Shown in pieces: positions 16,059 to 23,996 of a stretch of 24,366 nt of DNA. This DNA is from Minisyncoccota bacterium (GTDB taxonomy: Bacteria; Verrucomicrobiota; Lentisphaeria; Oligosphaerales; MVZH01). Made by a program: the position numbers and the translations under genes. Under the pieces are notes generated by a model. It was not told the DNA's origin and did no database searches. It saw only the letters and a program-made list of their open reading frames with translations. The stretch lies in contig JAIPIM010000014.1 of NCBI GenBank assembly GCA_021734725.1, forward strand, positions 1-24,366, in the 5' to 3' direction. Numbering within the stretch: position 1 is the stretch's first letter; every line of letters starts with the position of its first letter.

Positions 16059-17171
16059 TCATACAAGATCGCCCGCCGTTATCCTAAAAACTTGGCTTGT
16101 CCGGTTTTTCACTTCCTCCGGTATTTCCGTAGCTGCCAGGAAAACTTGTCCAACGGTTGCTATCGTCTTCATGAAGGCCGCCCTTCGCACAATATCAAGT
16201 TCACCCAAGACATCATCCACTAAAGCCACTATCGGACGATCGTCGCTTAACTCTTCCAGGATGTCTATTGAAGCGAGTCGCATCAGAAGAGACATGAGAC
16301 GCGCTTGGCCTTCGGAACCAAACACGTCAACCCGACGATCGTCAAGATACAAGATAATGTCATCCCGATGAGGTCCAGCCCGGGTGGTACGCTCATCCCC
16401 GTTTTTGGCGTATTTTATTTCCTTATCCAACAGCTCTTCCAGTGTTTCCTGAATCGCAGCTTGCGACACCGAACCGGTAAGATGACGCAATGCATTGGAA
16501 GAATACTCGCACCGAACGGTGTGCCCGTCACTGAACAACTGCGGAGCTCTCCTCTCCAGAAGCGTATTGAAGTGCTCAATGAATGATTTGCGTGCCGCTG
16601 TTATGTACGCCCCGTGATGTGCCACAGCATGGCTGAATGCATTAACCGTCTTGGATCCATACTTTGCCGACTGACGGATCGCCGTGTTACGCGCTTTTAT
16701 TGCCACCCGGTATTGAATGCGCTGAGCCAGGTATTCAGCCTTTCCCTGACTTAACACAATGTCTGTAAATCGCCGGCGTTCGGCTGGCGGTCCGTGGATC
16801 AACTGAATATCCTCCGGCACGAAAGCTACGCATAAAAAAGTGTTTATAAATTCACTCGCTCTTCGAATGCGCATGCCGTCTATCTTAAGCCGGCGTTCTC
16901 CAGCATAGGTTACACTCATGCGCCGTGACAATGAAGTACCGGGCGTTTCCCGAAGAAGACCTTCAAGAAAAAAATAGGAACGATCCCAGTGACAAAGGTC
17001 GGAGATTCTGCGGGTACGAAAAGAGCGTAAAAGAGAGAGGTAGTGTATGGCTTCAAGCAAATTGCTTTTGCCCTGACCGTTTTCACCTGTCAATACGGTC
17101 AAGCCATTGTCGAATGAGACGTCAAGGGCCTCATAATTGCGAAAATGCCGGAGCTTCAGTCGTGACAGCAT
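16059..17171 (-). CDS. recF: DNA replication and repair protein RecF
   Basis: RecF is an SMC-like ATPase that with RecO and RecR loads RecA at gapped DNA. The 370-residue protein has Walker A GENGQGKSN (residues 29-37), the starting signature LKLRHFRNYEALDVSF, FVPEDIQLIHGPPAERRRFTD, the ABC-like signature GSEGQARLMSLLM and the Walker B/D-loop PIVALVDDVLGELD. Length is typical (about 360-380). The ATG at 17169-17171 starts five bases after the dnaN stop, so the dnaN-recF pair is tightly coupled, as in the common dnaA-dnaN-recF-gyrB order. Here gyrB is missing from its usual place after recF; a c-di-GMP signalling gene stands there instead, its possible upstream ATG overlapping the recF stop by four bases. 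Confidence 0.97.
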   Translation of the reverse strand: MLSRLKLRHFRNYEALDVSFDNGLTVLTGENGQGKSNLLEAIHYLSLLRSFRTRRISDLCHWDRSYFFLEGLLRETPGTSLSRRMSVTYAGERRLKIDGMRIRRASEFINTFLCVAFVPEDIQLIHGPPAERRRFTDIVLSQGKAEYLAQRIQYRVAIKARNTAIRQSAKYGSKTVNAFSHAVAHHGAYITAARKSFIEHFNTLLERRAPQLFSDGHTVRCEYSSNALRHLTGSVSQAAIQETLEELLDKEIKYAKNGDERTTRAGPHRDDIILYLDDRRVDVFGSEGQARLMSLLMRLASIDILEELSDDRPIVALVDDVLGELDIVRRAAFMKTIATVGQVFLAATEIPEEVKNRTSQVFRITAGDLV

Positions 17172-17176
17172 ACAGC

Positions 17177-18268
17177 TTATGATCGCATCGGCATAATAAC
17201 ATAGAGAAACCCTTCATCTCCGGAGATGGAAACAGGGCTGTATTGATCATTGAACTGCAAAACAACTTGTTCCGCCTCCAGATGACGCAGAGGATCCATT
17301 AAAAAATCAGGATTGAAAGAAATGTTCACCGTCTCGCCGTCATAAGAGACTTCAAGCGGTTCGCTGCCTTCTCCAACCTCAGCGCTGTTTGCACTCAAAG
17401 TGGCTTTGGCCTTTTCAAGAGACAACGAAAGCGAGGCGCTTGTTTCACTGACCACCATTGCAACGCGATTGAGAGCCGCCGCAAACGGATCCCTGGGAAA
17501 TACGGCCGACTGAGAAAAGTTGCTTGGAATTACCTGACGGTAATTCGGATAATTGCCCTCCACCAACTTCGAGACAATCAACGTCTGCCCCAGCAGAAAG
17601 GCAGCTCTTGACTCTGAAAACTGCACCGTTAAATCTTCCTTTCCATCCAATATCTTCACCAGTTCGCCCACTACTTTGGGAGGCAAAATTACATCACAAT
17701 CTGTCACGCCATCGCCATCCAGTGGGCGTTCGATCAAAGCCAGACGGCGTCCATCCGTTGCCACAGCGGTCAAAATTCCTGACCTGATAGTCAGTAACAG
17801 CCCGTTCAATACATGCCGCGTTTCATCTGTACTCGCCGCGTATTGAATTTTGCTGAGTATTTTCCTGAACTCATCGGCAGGCAGGGTAAACTCCCAGTCG
17901 CCGGCTGTTTCCTCCTCTGAGGGAAACTCCTCCGCATTCAAACCTAACAGCCGAAAGTAGGCATTGCTGCATGATATCGCTGTTTGCTCAGTATCGTTGG
18001 TTTCCAAGCATACGTCACCATCCGGAAGAGCATTGACAATCTGTCCAAATTTGCGTGCTGGAAGCGTTGTTTTTCCGGGCTGTTCTGTGTTCGCTTCAAT
18101 TGTAGAACGCAGATACACCTCCAAATCCGTTGCTGCAATGGTGAGACCGTTATCATCGGCCTGCAAAAGGACGTTATTAAGAACGGGTATGGTAGTTTTT
18201 ACGTTTACCGCACTCAAAACTTTCTTTAATGCACCGGAAAGTGCTTCTTTCGAAACGGTAAGTTTCAT
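17177..18268 (-). CDS. dnaN: DNA polymerase III beta subunit (sliding clamp)
   Basis: The ring-shaped processivity clamp of DNA polymerase III, also a platform for repair and recycling factors. The 363-residue protein matches the family in length and has the three-domain pattern, with TTIPVLNNVLLQA, LPARKFGQIVNALP, ATDGRRLALIERPL, KLVEGNYPNYRQVIP, SYDGETVNISFNPDFLMDPLRHL and the typical ending YVIMPMR. The ATG at 18266-18268 has AAAGGGG six bases upstream. It leads the minus-strand block and is divergent from gmhA across an AT-rich gap. dnaA is not beside it in this window. Confidence 0.98.
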   Translation of the reverse strand: MKLTVSKEALSGALKKVLSAVNVKTTIPVLNNVLLQADDNGLTIAATDLEVYLRSTIEANTEQPGKTTLPARKFGQIVNALPDGDVCLETNDTEQTAISCSNAYFRLLGLNAEEFPSEEETAGDWEFTLPADEFRKILSKIQYAASTDETRHVLNGLLLTIRSGILTAVATDGRRLALIERPLDGDGVTDCDVILPPKVVGELVKILDGKEDLTVQFSESRAAFLLGQTLIVSKLVEGNYPNYRQVIPSNFSQSAVFPRDPFAAALNRVAMVVSETSASLSLSLEKAKATLSANSAEVGEGSEPLEVSYDGETVNISFNPDFLMDPLRHLEAEQVVLQFNDQYSPVSISGDEGFLYVIMPMRS

Positions 18269-18309
18269 AGCATGCCCCTTTGTTAACAGCTGTCTCTAAG
18301 AAGGCGAGT

Positions 18310-18315
18310 AGTATA
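18310..18315 (-). promoter_or_regulatory. Candidate -10 of the dnaN promoter
   Basis: The minus strand reads TATACT about 42 bases before the dnaN ATG, a five-of-six match to the -10 consensus. The region 17 bp upstream (TACTAA) is not a recognisable -35. It is the best promoter-like element in the dnaN leader. Confidence 0.3.
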
Positions 18316-18404
18316 GAATAAAAATCGTAATATTAGTATTGGTGGTAATAATGCAAATAAAACGCTAACGTCTTGAAAAATAACAAGAAAGAATAACATT
18401 TTGC

Positions 18405-18413
18405 TGTGCATAA
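18405..18413. promoter_or_regulatory. DnaA box (perfect consensus)
   Basis: TGTGCATAA is an exact match to the consensus TGTGNATAA (TTATNCACA on the complement). It lies next to an AT-rich stretch and about 140 bp upstream of the dnaN start, so it may serve an origin or DnaA control of dnaN. Confidence 0.5.
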
Positions 18414-18536
18414 CCAACACCACAAACACGCCCTATTCCTGTCAATAAACACTATTAACACAGTCATTAACAGCTTATCAAGACAAGACCGGCAGGTTGT
18501 CAACACGTGCGGGTCTGTTTAACTACACCTCCTGAA

Positions 18537-19193
18537 ATGACAGAAGAACCTTCTCTAACACCGTTGACCGACCTTCTGAAAAGGTACCCGTCGTTGCACA
18601 ACTTGCAACAGAATATTACGAAAACTTTTCAATTGGTGCGTGATTCACTTGCTGGTGGCGGCACGCTCTTTTTGTGTGGAAACGGCGGGAGTGCCGCGGA
18701 TGCCGAACATATAGCAGGAGAATTGCTGAAAGGCTTTCTGCGAAAGCGCCCCTTGACAGATGACCAACAACGGAGAATTTTAGAGATAAACGACGACGAT
18801 ACGAGCCGCTATCTGTGCACCACACTCCAACGCGGACTCCGGGCCATAGCGCTGACCGGACACCCTTCGCTGGCGACGGCGGTGAGTAATGACTTAGGTG
18901 CAGACCTGGCGTTCGCGCAGCAGGTATTTGCAATGGGTCGACCCGGCGACGTTCTTCTGGGACTTTCAACGTCTGGGTATTCACGGAACGTTTTGCTGGC
19001 TGCTCGTGTCGCAAAGTCGATAGGTATGAATGTTGCTGCTCTGACAGGGCAAGACGGCGGTGAGCTTGCACGCTGTGTGGATGCGGCGATTTGCGTACCG
19101 GCCCGTAAGACACACCTCGTACAAGAGTTGCACCTGCCTGTATACCATACATTATGCAGCATGCTGGAAGAAGCATTTTTTGGCGATGAGTAA
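18537..19193 (+). CDS. gmhA: SIS-domain phosphoheptose isomerase-like protein (GmhA/LpcA family)
   Basis: GmhA converts sedoheptulose 7-phosphate to D-glycero-manno-heptose 7-phosphate, the first step to the ADP-heptose used in the LPS core. The single SIS domain shows LFLCGNGGSAADAEHIAGEL, VLLGLSTSGYSRNV, AALTGQDGGELA and VQELHLPVYHTLC; the Glu of GEL and the His of ELHLP are the expected catalytic pair. Compared with E. coli GmhA (192 residues) there is an extra stretch of about 30 residues between GELLKGF and TAVSNDLG (RKRPLTDDQQRRILEIN...), as in some GmhA-like proteins of uncertain substrate. The ATG at 18537 is preferred; a GTG at 18507 in the same frame would add ten residues, and neither has a clear ribosome site. 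A different SIS-type sugar-phosphate isomerase is possible. First gene of the plus-strand block, 120 bp before the pilB genes. Confidence 0.85.
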   Translation: MTEEPSLTPLTDLLKRYPSLHNLQQNITKTFQLVRDSLAGGGTLFLCGNGGSAADAEHIAGELLKGFLRKRPLTDDQQRRILEINDDDTSRYLCTTLQRGLRAIALTGHPSLATAVSNDLGADLAFAQQVFAMGRPGDVLLGLSTSGYSRNVLLAARVAKSIGMNVAALTGQDGGELARCVDAAICVPARKTHLVQELHLPVYHTLCSMLEEAFFGDE

Positions 19194-19218
19194 ATCAGAT
19201 GCCGGCACTGTACCGTTA

Positions 19219-19247
19219 TTGGCAACGCGGCAAGGGTTGTATATTGT
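19219..19247 (+). promoter_or_regulatory. Candidate promoter for the pilus motor gene cluster
   Basis: TTGGCA (19219-19224) and TATTGT (19242-19247) are spaced by 17 bases, matching the sigma-70 consensus at five and four of six positions. Transcription would start near 19254, about 60 nt before the first pilB GTG. The surrounding 120 bp between gmhA and pilB hold no gene. Confidence 0.3.
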
Positions 19248-19313
19248 AAAGGTTATACGAGACAACCGCGCAAGCATGAAATACGACTTAACATCAACCA
19301 GGGAGTTCCCGGC

Positions 19314-21044
19314 GTGACAGGAAGTGACGAACTTATAGTTGATTTGTTGACCACTCGAGGAATCCTTACCGAAGAGCAGGCCGCGGAAGCACGTGAGCAG
19401 GCGGACGAGACAAACGATGCCGTCATCGAGGTGCTCGATAAGCTGGGGTATGTAAGCGAAGAACAGGTCATGATGATTCTGGCCGGTGAATACGGTATGG
19501 ATACTTTTGACCTAACGGACTATACGATACCCGGGGATGTTATTGAATCCGTTCCGGGAGACCTTGCGCGTCAATACAAAGTGATTCCTGTTATGAAGAA
19601 TGACGGCACCGTCATTGTGGCAATGGAAAACCCGACGGACTTGGAAACGCTGGATTCGCTGCGCTACATCTTAAAAACAGACGTAGAAGGCGTCATCGTA
19701 CCACGTAACCAGATCCGGCAAGCCTTGGAGCAACACTACGGTGGGGTTGAAGAAAGCGTTGAAAATTTTCTTGAAGATATCACGGAAGGCGCCGTTGATA
19801 TCAGTGAGGTAACAGGAACAACTCAACTTTACGAAGAGGTGCCGGAAGATACGGAAGAAGATGCTCCCATCATTCGCTTAGTATCCCTTATTATCCTGGA
19901 GGCTTTCAGAAAACGTGCTTCGGATATTCACATGGAACCGCTTGAAAAACGGTTTCGAATACGCTATCGGATAGACGGCGTTCTGAATGAAGTGGACAAC
20001 CCGCCTAAATATTTACAGAACAATATACTGAGCCGCCTGAAAATAATGTCGCGAATGGATATCTCTGAACACCGAGTACCACAGGATGGAAGAATCCAAA
20101 TAACCGCGATGGGACGCGAGCTGGACCTGCGCGTGTCTGATATTCCATGTACGCACGGCGAAAGCATTGTGATGCGTATTTTGGACAAAACAAGCATGAT
20201 GCTGGGGATTCCTGAACTGGGATTTTTGGCCGACGATGCTGAGACAATCGAACACATTATAGGACTGCCCGATGGCCTCTTCCTCGTCACGGGTCCGACA
20301 GGATCCGGAAAAACAACGTCGCTGTATGCTTTTCTGCATCAGCTGAACCAGCCTACGCGCAAAATCATCACAGTTGAAGATCCTGTGGAATATGAAATTC
20401 CCGGCATTAATCAGGTGAACATAAACACCGCAGTCAATCTGACGTTTGCTGCTGCCTTGCGGTCTATGCTTCGTCAAGCGCCGAATATCATTATGGTCGG
20501 TGAAATCCGTGATATGGAAACAGGCAATATCGCTATCAATGCGGCACTTACAGGACACTTGGTCTTTAGCACATTGCATACGAACGATGCCCCCAGTGCC
20601 GTAGCACGACTGGTCGACATGGGGGTCAAACCTTTCCTGGTAGCCTCTGCTGTCCGAGCCATTATGGCACAACGCCTTGTTCGTAAAGTATGCAAAAATT
20701 GTGCCGAGCCCATAGACGTTACCGATGGTGAACTGGCTGCCCTCGGACTGCCGCGTTCACATTTCGACGGCTCAACCCTGATGCGGGGGACGGGATGCAA
20801 TGAATGCAACGGAGGATACCGTGGACGCATCGGGATCTTCGAGATTTTCATGGTGGACGAACGCGTTCAGGAGCTTATTTATGAACACGCGTCGTCTTCG
20901 CAAATCCGGGAATATGCGCGAGAAGCGGGTATGCGTACACTGCGCGAAGACGGACTGCGCAAAGCCGCGAACGGCATGACCACACTGGAAGAAGTTATTC
21001 GTGTAACAGCGACCGATGAGGCAGACGTCGCCGTCGAAGCGTAA
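19314..21044 (+). CDS. pilB: PilB/GspE-type assembly ATPase, first copy
   Basis: A hexameric cytoplasmic ATPase of the PilB/GspE family that drives pilus extension or pseudopilus growth. The 576 residues hold an MshEN-like N-terminal region (about 5-150) and then the motor domain: DIHMEPLEKRFRIRYRIDGVL, Walker A GPTGSGKTTS (from residue 327), Asp box ITVEDPVEYE, Walker B IIMVGEIRD, His box TGHLVFSTLHTND. A four-cysteine zinc site follows (CKNC and CNEC about 40 residues apart). All catalytic elements are intact. The RLG residues that begin the c-di-GMP-binding MshEN motifs are not seen (DELIVDLLTTRGIL in their place), so ligand binding is doubtful. The start is GTG 19314 with GGGAG nine bases upstream. 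A second, different PilB follows 63 bp later, then PilT and PilC. Confidence 0.94.
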   Translation: MTGSDELIVDLLTTRGILTEEQAAEAREQADETNDAVIEVLDKLGYVSEEQVMMILAGEYGMDTFDLTDYTIPGDVIESVPGDLARQYKVIPVMKNDGTVIVAMENPTDLETLDSLRYILKTDVEGVIVPRNQIRQALEQHYGGVEESVENFLEDITEGAVDISEVTGTTQLYEEVPEDTEEDAPIIRLVSLIILEAFRKRASDIHMEPLEKRFRIRYRIDGVLNEVDNPPKYLQNNILSRLKIMSRMDISEHRVPQDGRIQITAMGRELDLRVSDIPCTHGESIVMRILDKTSMMLGIPELGFLADDAETIEHIIGLPDGLFLVTGPTGSGKTTSLYAFLHQLNQPTRKIITVEDPVEYEIPGINQVNINTAVNLTFAAALRSMLRQAPNIIMVGEIRDMETGNIAINAALTGHLVFSTLHTNDAPSAVARLVDMGVKPFLVASAVRAIMAQRLVRKVCKNCAEPIDVTDGELAALGLPRSHFDGSTLMRGTGCNECNGGYRGRIGIFEIFMVDERVQELIYEHASSSQIREYAREAGMRTLREDGLRKAANGMTTLEEVIRVTATDEADVAVEA

Positions 21045-21107
21045 AGGACATCATGACACTGTACCCCAGAAACAACCCACAATCGGTGAAAACAGGATAA
21101 TTAAACG

Positions 21108-22820
21108 ATGGTCAATGTGGAAATCGATGCCAGCAGCAGTGCATTATGGCATCTCATTCTGGATGCTGGCAAGGCAACAGAAGATCAGTTGTTGGAAGTC
21201 TATGAAGAACATGAGCGCACGGGTAAAGCATTCACGACCGTGCTTTATAACTACGATATTATTACGGAACAGGAATTGCTCCAGCTTATAGCCGATAATC
21301 TGGCCACTGAAGTTGTCGACCTGAAACAAACCTCACCATCTCGCGAACTCGTCGAGAAAATAAGCCCGGCCATCGCGCGCATGTATCAGATTGTGCCAGT
21401 GAAAGAAGACGATGGCGTCCTCTATGTGGCCGCGGAAGATCCGATGAATTACCGAATGATCGATGAACTCAATTACGTTATTGGCCAGGATTGCCGTATT
21501 CTGGTAGCCCCCCCCACGGACATCGAGGATGCGTTGGATTTCTTTTATCCGCAAGACGTGGACTCTGTGCATGATGTGCTTGCGGAAATAGAGAACAGTG
21601 ATCTCATCGAAGTTAGCGGAGACGAAGATTACGAAAATACGGATGAGCTGGAAGAGATGGCCGCCAACGCTCCCATCGTACGGTTTGTGGACGTCGTCCT
21701 CTACCAGGCCGTTAAAGAGCAGGCGAGCGATATCCATTTTGAGCCTTTTGCTGATGAATTCAAGATCCGCTATCGCATTGACGGAGCACTGTACGAAATG
21801 GCACCACCGCCAAAGCATTTAGCCTTACCCGTCATCAGCAGGATTAAGGTTATGAGTAACCTGAACATAGCGGAACGCCGCAAGCCCCAGGACGGCCGCA
21901 TCGAGTTGCGGATTGCCGGGCGCCCCGTGGACTTGCGGGTGTCTACGCTGCCCACTCAGTACGGCGAAAGTGTCGTGCTCCGCGTTCTTGACAGAAGCGT
22001 TGTTGAGTTGAATTTGGATCACATTGGCATTGATGCAAATAATGTAAAAACATTGCGGCGACTGATTCATCAGCCCAACGGAATCCTTATTGTAACGGGG
22101 CCCACCGGCAGTGGTAAAACAACAACCCTTTATTCCTGTCTGAAAGAAATCAACTCCGTGGGGGAAAAGCTGTTGACGGCCGAAGATCCGGTGGAGTATG
22201 ATCTTGAAGGAATTATGCAGTTGGCGGTAAGGGAAGCAGTGGGTATGGATTTTGCCCGAGCACTGCGGGCGTTTCTACGCCAGGATCCAGACCGCATTAT
22301 GGTCGGTGAAATTCGTGACCTCGAGACCGCCGCCATGGCGGTGCAAGCATCGCTGACGGGTCACTTGGTATTAAGCACGCTACATACAAACGATGCCGCC
22401 GGCGGTATCACGCGATTGATCGATATGGGGGTTGAACCTTTCCTTATCAGCTCCACCGTCATTGGTGTTGTAGCCCAACGTCTTATCCGTCGCATATGCC
22501 AGTCCTGCAAGACAGAATATACGCCCACGGACAAAGATGTGGAAGCCTTGGGAATTGAACGAGAACAGGTCGGCGACAGATCCTTTTACTACGGAAAAGG
22601 ATGTGCAAACTGTAATAACACAGGGTACAAGGGCAGGGTCGGAATATTTGAACTGCTGCAAGTTTCTCCGGATATTCAAGATATGATCAATCAACGCCTG
22701 CCCACAGGCATCATCCGAAAACAAGCCGTCCAGGACGGTATGGTCCTGTTGCGTGAAAGCGGTATACGAAAAGTGCTGGACGGCATGTCAACAGTCGAAG
22801 AAGTTGTCCGTTACACTTGA
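21108..22820 (+). CDS. PilB/GspE-type assembly ATPase, second copy
   Basis: A second full-length (570-residue) ATPase of the same family, clearly diverged from its upstream neighbour rather than a recent duplicate. N-terminal MshEN-like region (about 5-150), an acidic linker (about 165-185, EVSGDEDYENTDELEE), then DIHFEPFADEFKIRYRIDGAL, Walker A GPTGSGKTTT (from residue 331), LTAEDPVEYD, Walker B RIMVGEIRD, TGHLVLSTLHTND and a zinc site from CQSC and CANC. The motor is intact. As in copy one, the N-terminal region lacks an RLG motif (SALWHLILDAGKAT). The ATG at 21108 follows AGGA about ten bases upstream. It may power a second machine, form mixed motors, or serve pseudopilus secretion rather than pili; sequence alone cannot say which copy is the true PilB. 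Confidence 0.94.
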   Translation: MVNVEIDASSSALWHLILDAGKATEDQLLEVYEEHERTGKAFTTVLYNYDIITEQELLQLIADNLATEVVDLKQTSPSRELVEKISPAIARMYQIVPVKEDDGVLYVAAEDPMNYRMIDELNYVIGQDCRILVAPPTDIEDALDFFYPQDVDSVHDVLAEIENSDLIEVSGDEDYENTDELEEMAANAPIVRFVDVVLYQAVKEQASDIHFEPFADEFKIRYRIDGALYEMAPPPKHLALPVISRIKVMSNLNIAERRKPQDGRIELRIAGRPVDLRVSTLPTQYGESVVLRVLDRSVVELNLDHIGIDANNVKTLRRLIHQPNGILIVTGPTGSGKTTTLYSCLKEINSVGEKLLTAEDPVEYDLEGIMQLAVREAVGMDFARALRAFLRQDPDRIMVGEIRDLETAAMAVQASLTGHLVLSTLHTNDAAGGITRLIDMGVEPFLISSTVIGVVAQRLIRRICQSCKTEYTPTDKDVEALGIEREQVGDRSFYYGKGCANCNNTGYKGRVGIFELLQVSPDIQDMINQRLPTGIIRKQAVQDGMVLLRESGIRKVLDGMSTVEEVVRYT

Positions 22821-22850
22821 TATAAAAGTCCCAGTAAGGAGAAGAACGCG

Positions 22851-23918
22851 ATGGCATCCCTTGAAATGGCGGACTTGCTGCAGCTGGTGATAGACGAAGG
22901 TGCCAGTGATCTGCATTTGCCGGTAGGATCTCCTCCTGTCTTGCGGCTGCATGGAGATATGGTCCCTTTGGACGCTGAGTTGCTAACGGCGGATGATACC
23001 GAGCGCCTCATGAAGTCTATCACGTCGGATCAAAATCAGCAGGCCTTACGTGAAAATGGTGGTACGGACTTCGGATTTGCGTTCGGTGAGCAGGCGCGGT
23101 TCCGCGTCAGTATCTTTCGCCAAAAAGGATCGGTCGGCCTTGTTCTTCGTACGATACCCAACGAACTGATGACGCTTGAGGAGATAGGATTACCACCGGC
23201 CACAAAGGATATTCTTTTCCGACCGCGGGGTTTGGTGTTGGTTACGGGGCCCACGGGATGCGGAAAATCCACCACGCTTGCGTCCATGCTCGACGTAATC
23301 AACAAGGAACGCGCATGTCACGTGATTACAGTCGAAGATCCCATAGAGTTCTACCATGACCACAAAAACTGTGTCATCACACAACGAGAAATCGGCGTGG
23401 ATGTACCCGGCTTTGCCGAAGCTCTGCGGCGCGCCCTGCGCCAGGACCCCGATGTTATTCTCGTAGGAGAAATGCGCGACCTTGAGACGATCCGGGCCGC
23501 TGTACAGGCCGCGGAAACCGGACACCTCGTGTTCGGCACACTCCATACAACGGGTGCCGCGGAGACCGTTGACCGTATTATTGATGCATTTCCCACGGAC
23601 GAACAAGAGCAGATTCGAACGCAGGTCGCCGCCACCGTTGTTGCGGTTATTTCCCAAGTACTACTGCAGCGACAGGATGGACCGGGCCGCCTGGCCGCCT
23701 TCGAAATAATGATCTCAACCCCGTCGATTCAGGCACTGATCCGCGACAATAAGTCCTTCCGTATCACCTCCGATATACAGACGGGTGCAAAATACGGCAT
23801 GAGTACTCTTGATGCACATCTGATAAGTTTGTATCAGGAAGGCAGAATTTCCTATGGCGATGTAATCACAAAGTGTCGCGACCAGCAAAGCGTGATGCAG
23901 AAGATTCACAATCAGTAA
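22851..23918 (+). CDS. pilT: PilT twitching-motility retraction ATPase
   Basis: PilT depolymerises the pilus for retraction, giving twitching and DNA uptake in many bacteria. The 355-residue protein lacks the large N-terminal domain and cysteine site of PilB, as expected. It has SDLHLPVGSPPVLRLHG near the start, Walker A GPTGCGKST (residues 133-141), ITVEDPIEFYH, Walker B VILVGEMRD, TGHLVFGTLHTTGA and, near the end, IQALIRDNKSFRI, which corresponds to the AIRNLIRE-type motif needed for retraction. AAGGAG lies about nine bases before the ATG. It starts 30 bp after the second PilB, so it is surely in the same unit. Its presence favours a retractable type IV pilus over a plain type II secretion system. 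PilU is a possible alternative identity. Confidence 0.94.
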   Translation: MASLEMADLLQLVIDEGASDLHLPVGSPPVLRLHGDMVPLDAELLTADDTERLMKSITSDQNQQALRENGGTDFGFAFGEQARFRVSIFRQKGSVGLVLRTIPNELMTLEEIGLPPATKDILFRPRGLVLVTGPTGCGKSTTLASMLDVINKERACHVITVEDPIEFYHDHKNCVITQREIGVDVPGFAEALRRALRQDPDVILVGEMRDLETIRAAVQAAETGHLVFGTLHTTGAAETVDRIIDAFPTDEQEQIRTQVAATVVAVISQVLLQRQDGPGRLAAFEIMISTPSIQALIRDNKSFRITSDIQTGAKYGMSTLDAHLISLYQEGRISYGDVITKCRDQQSVMQKIHNQ

Positions 23919-23942
23919 TGAACCTGATCATATGCTAAGACG

Positions 23943-23976
23943 GATGTGTGTCAACGGCAAGCTGAAGAGACACATC
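23943..23976 (+). repeat. Hairpin between pilT and pilC
   Basis: GATGTGTGTC (23943-23952) can pair with GAGACACATC (23967-23976) with one mismatch, around a 14-base loop. No T-run follows, so it would not terminate cleanly. It may set relative mRNA levels of pilT and pilC by blocking decay, or be without function. Confidence 0.35.
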
Positions 23977-23996
23977 TCACGCTGAAAGGATAACCT

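Larger units (their letters stand above)
18269..18536. other. AT-rich divergent gap beside dnaN; candidate chromosomal origin region
   Basis: The gap between dnaN (minus) and gmhA (plus) is markedly AT-rich, most of all over 18309-18400. It carries one perfect DnaA-box match, TGTGCATAA at 18405-18413 (TTATGCACA on the other strand). Weaker seven-of-nine matches occur at 18281-18289 (TTGTTAACA), 18475-18483 and 18497-18505 (TTGTCAACA). TTAACAGCT occurs twice (18283-18291, 18467-18475) with a related TTAACACAG at 18455-18463. All complete genes from 8080 to 18268 run leftwards and all those to the right of the gap run rightwards. This fits an origin, but one good box is few, and dnaA is absent here. 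Confidence 0.4.

Noticed and set aside
19211..19240. Possible sigma-54 promoter (TTGGCA...) before pilB
   Set aside because: The GC element does not fall at the required spacing after GG; a sigma-70 reading fits slightly better.
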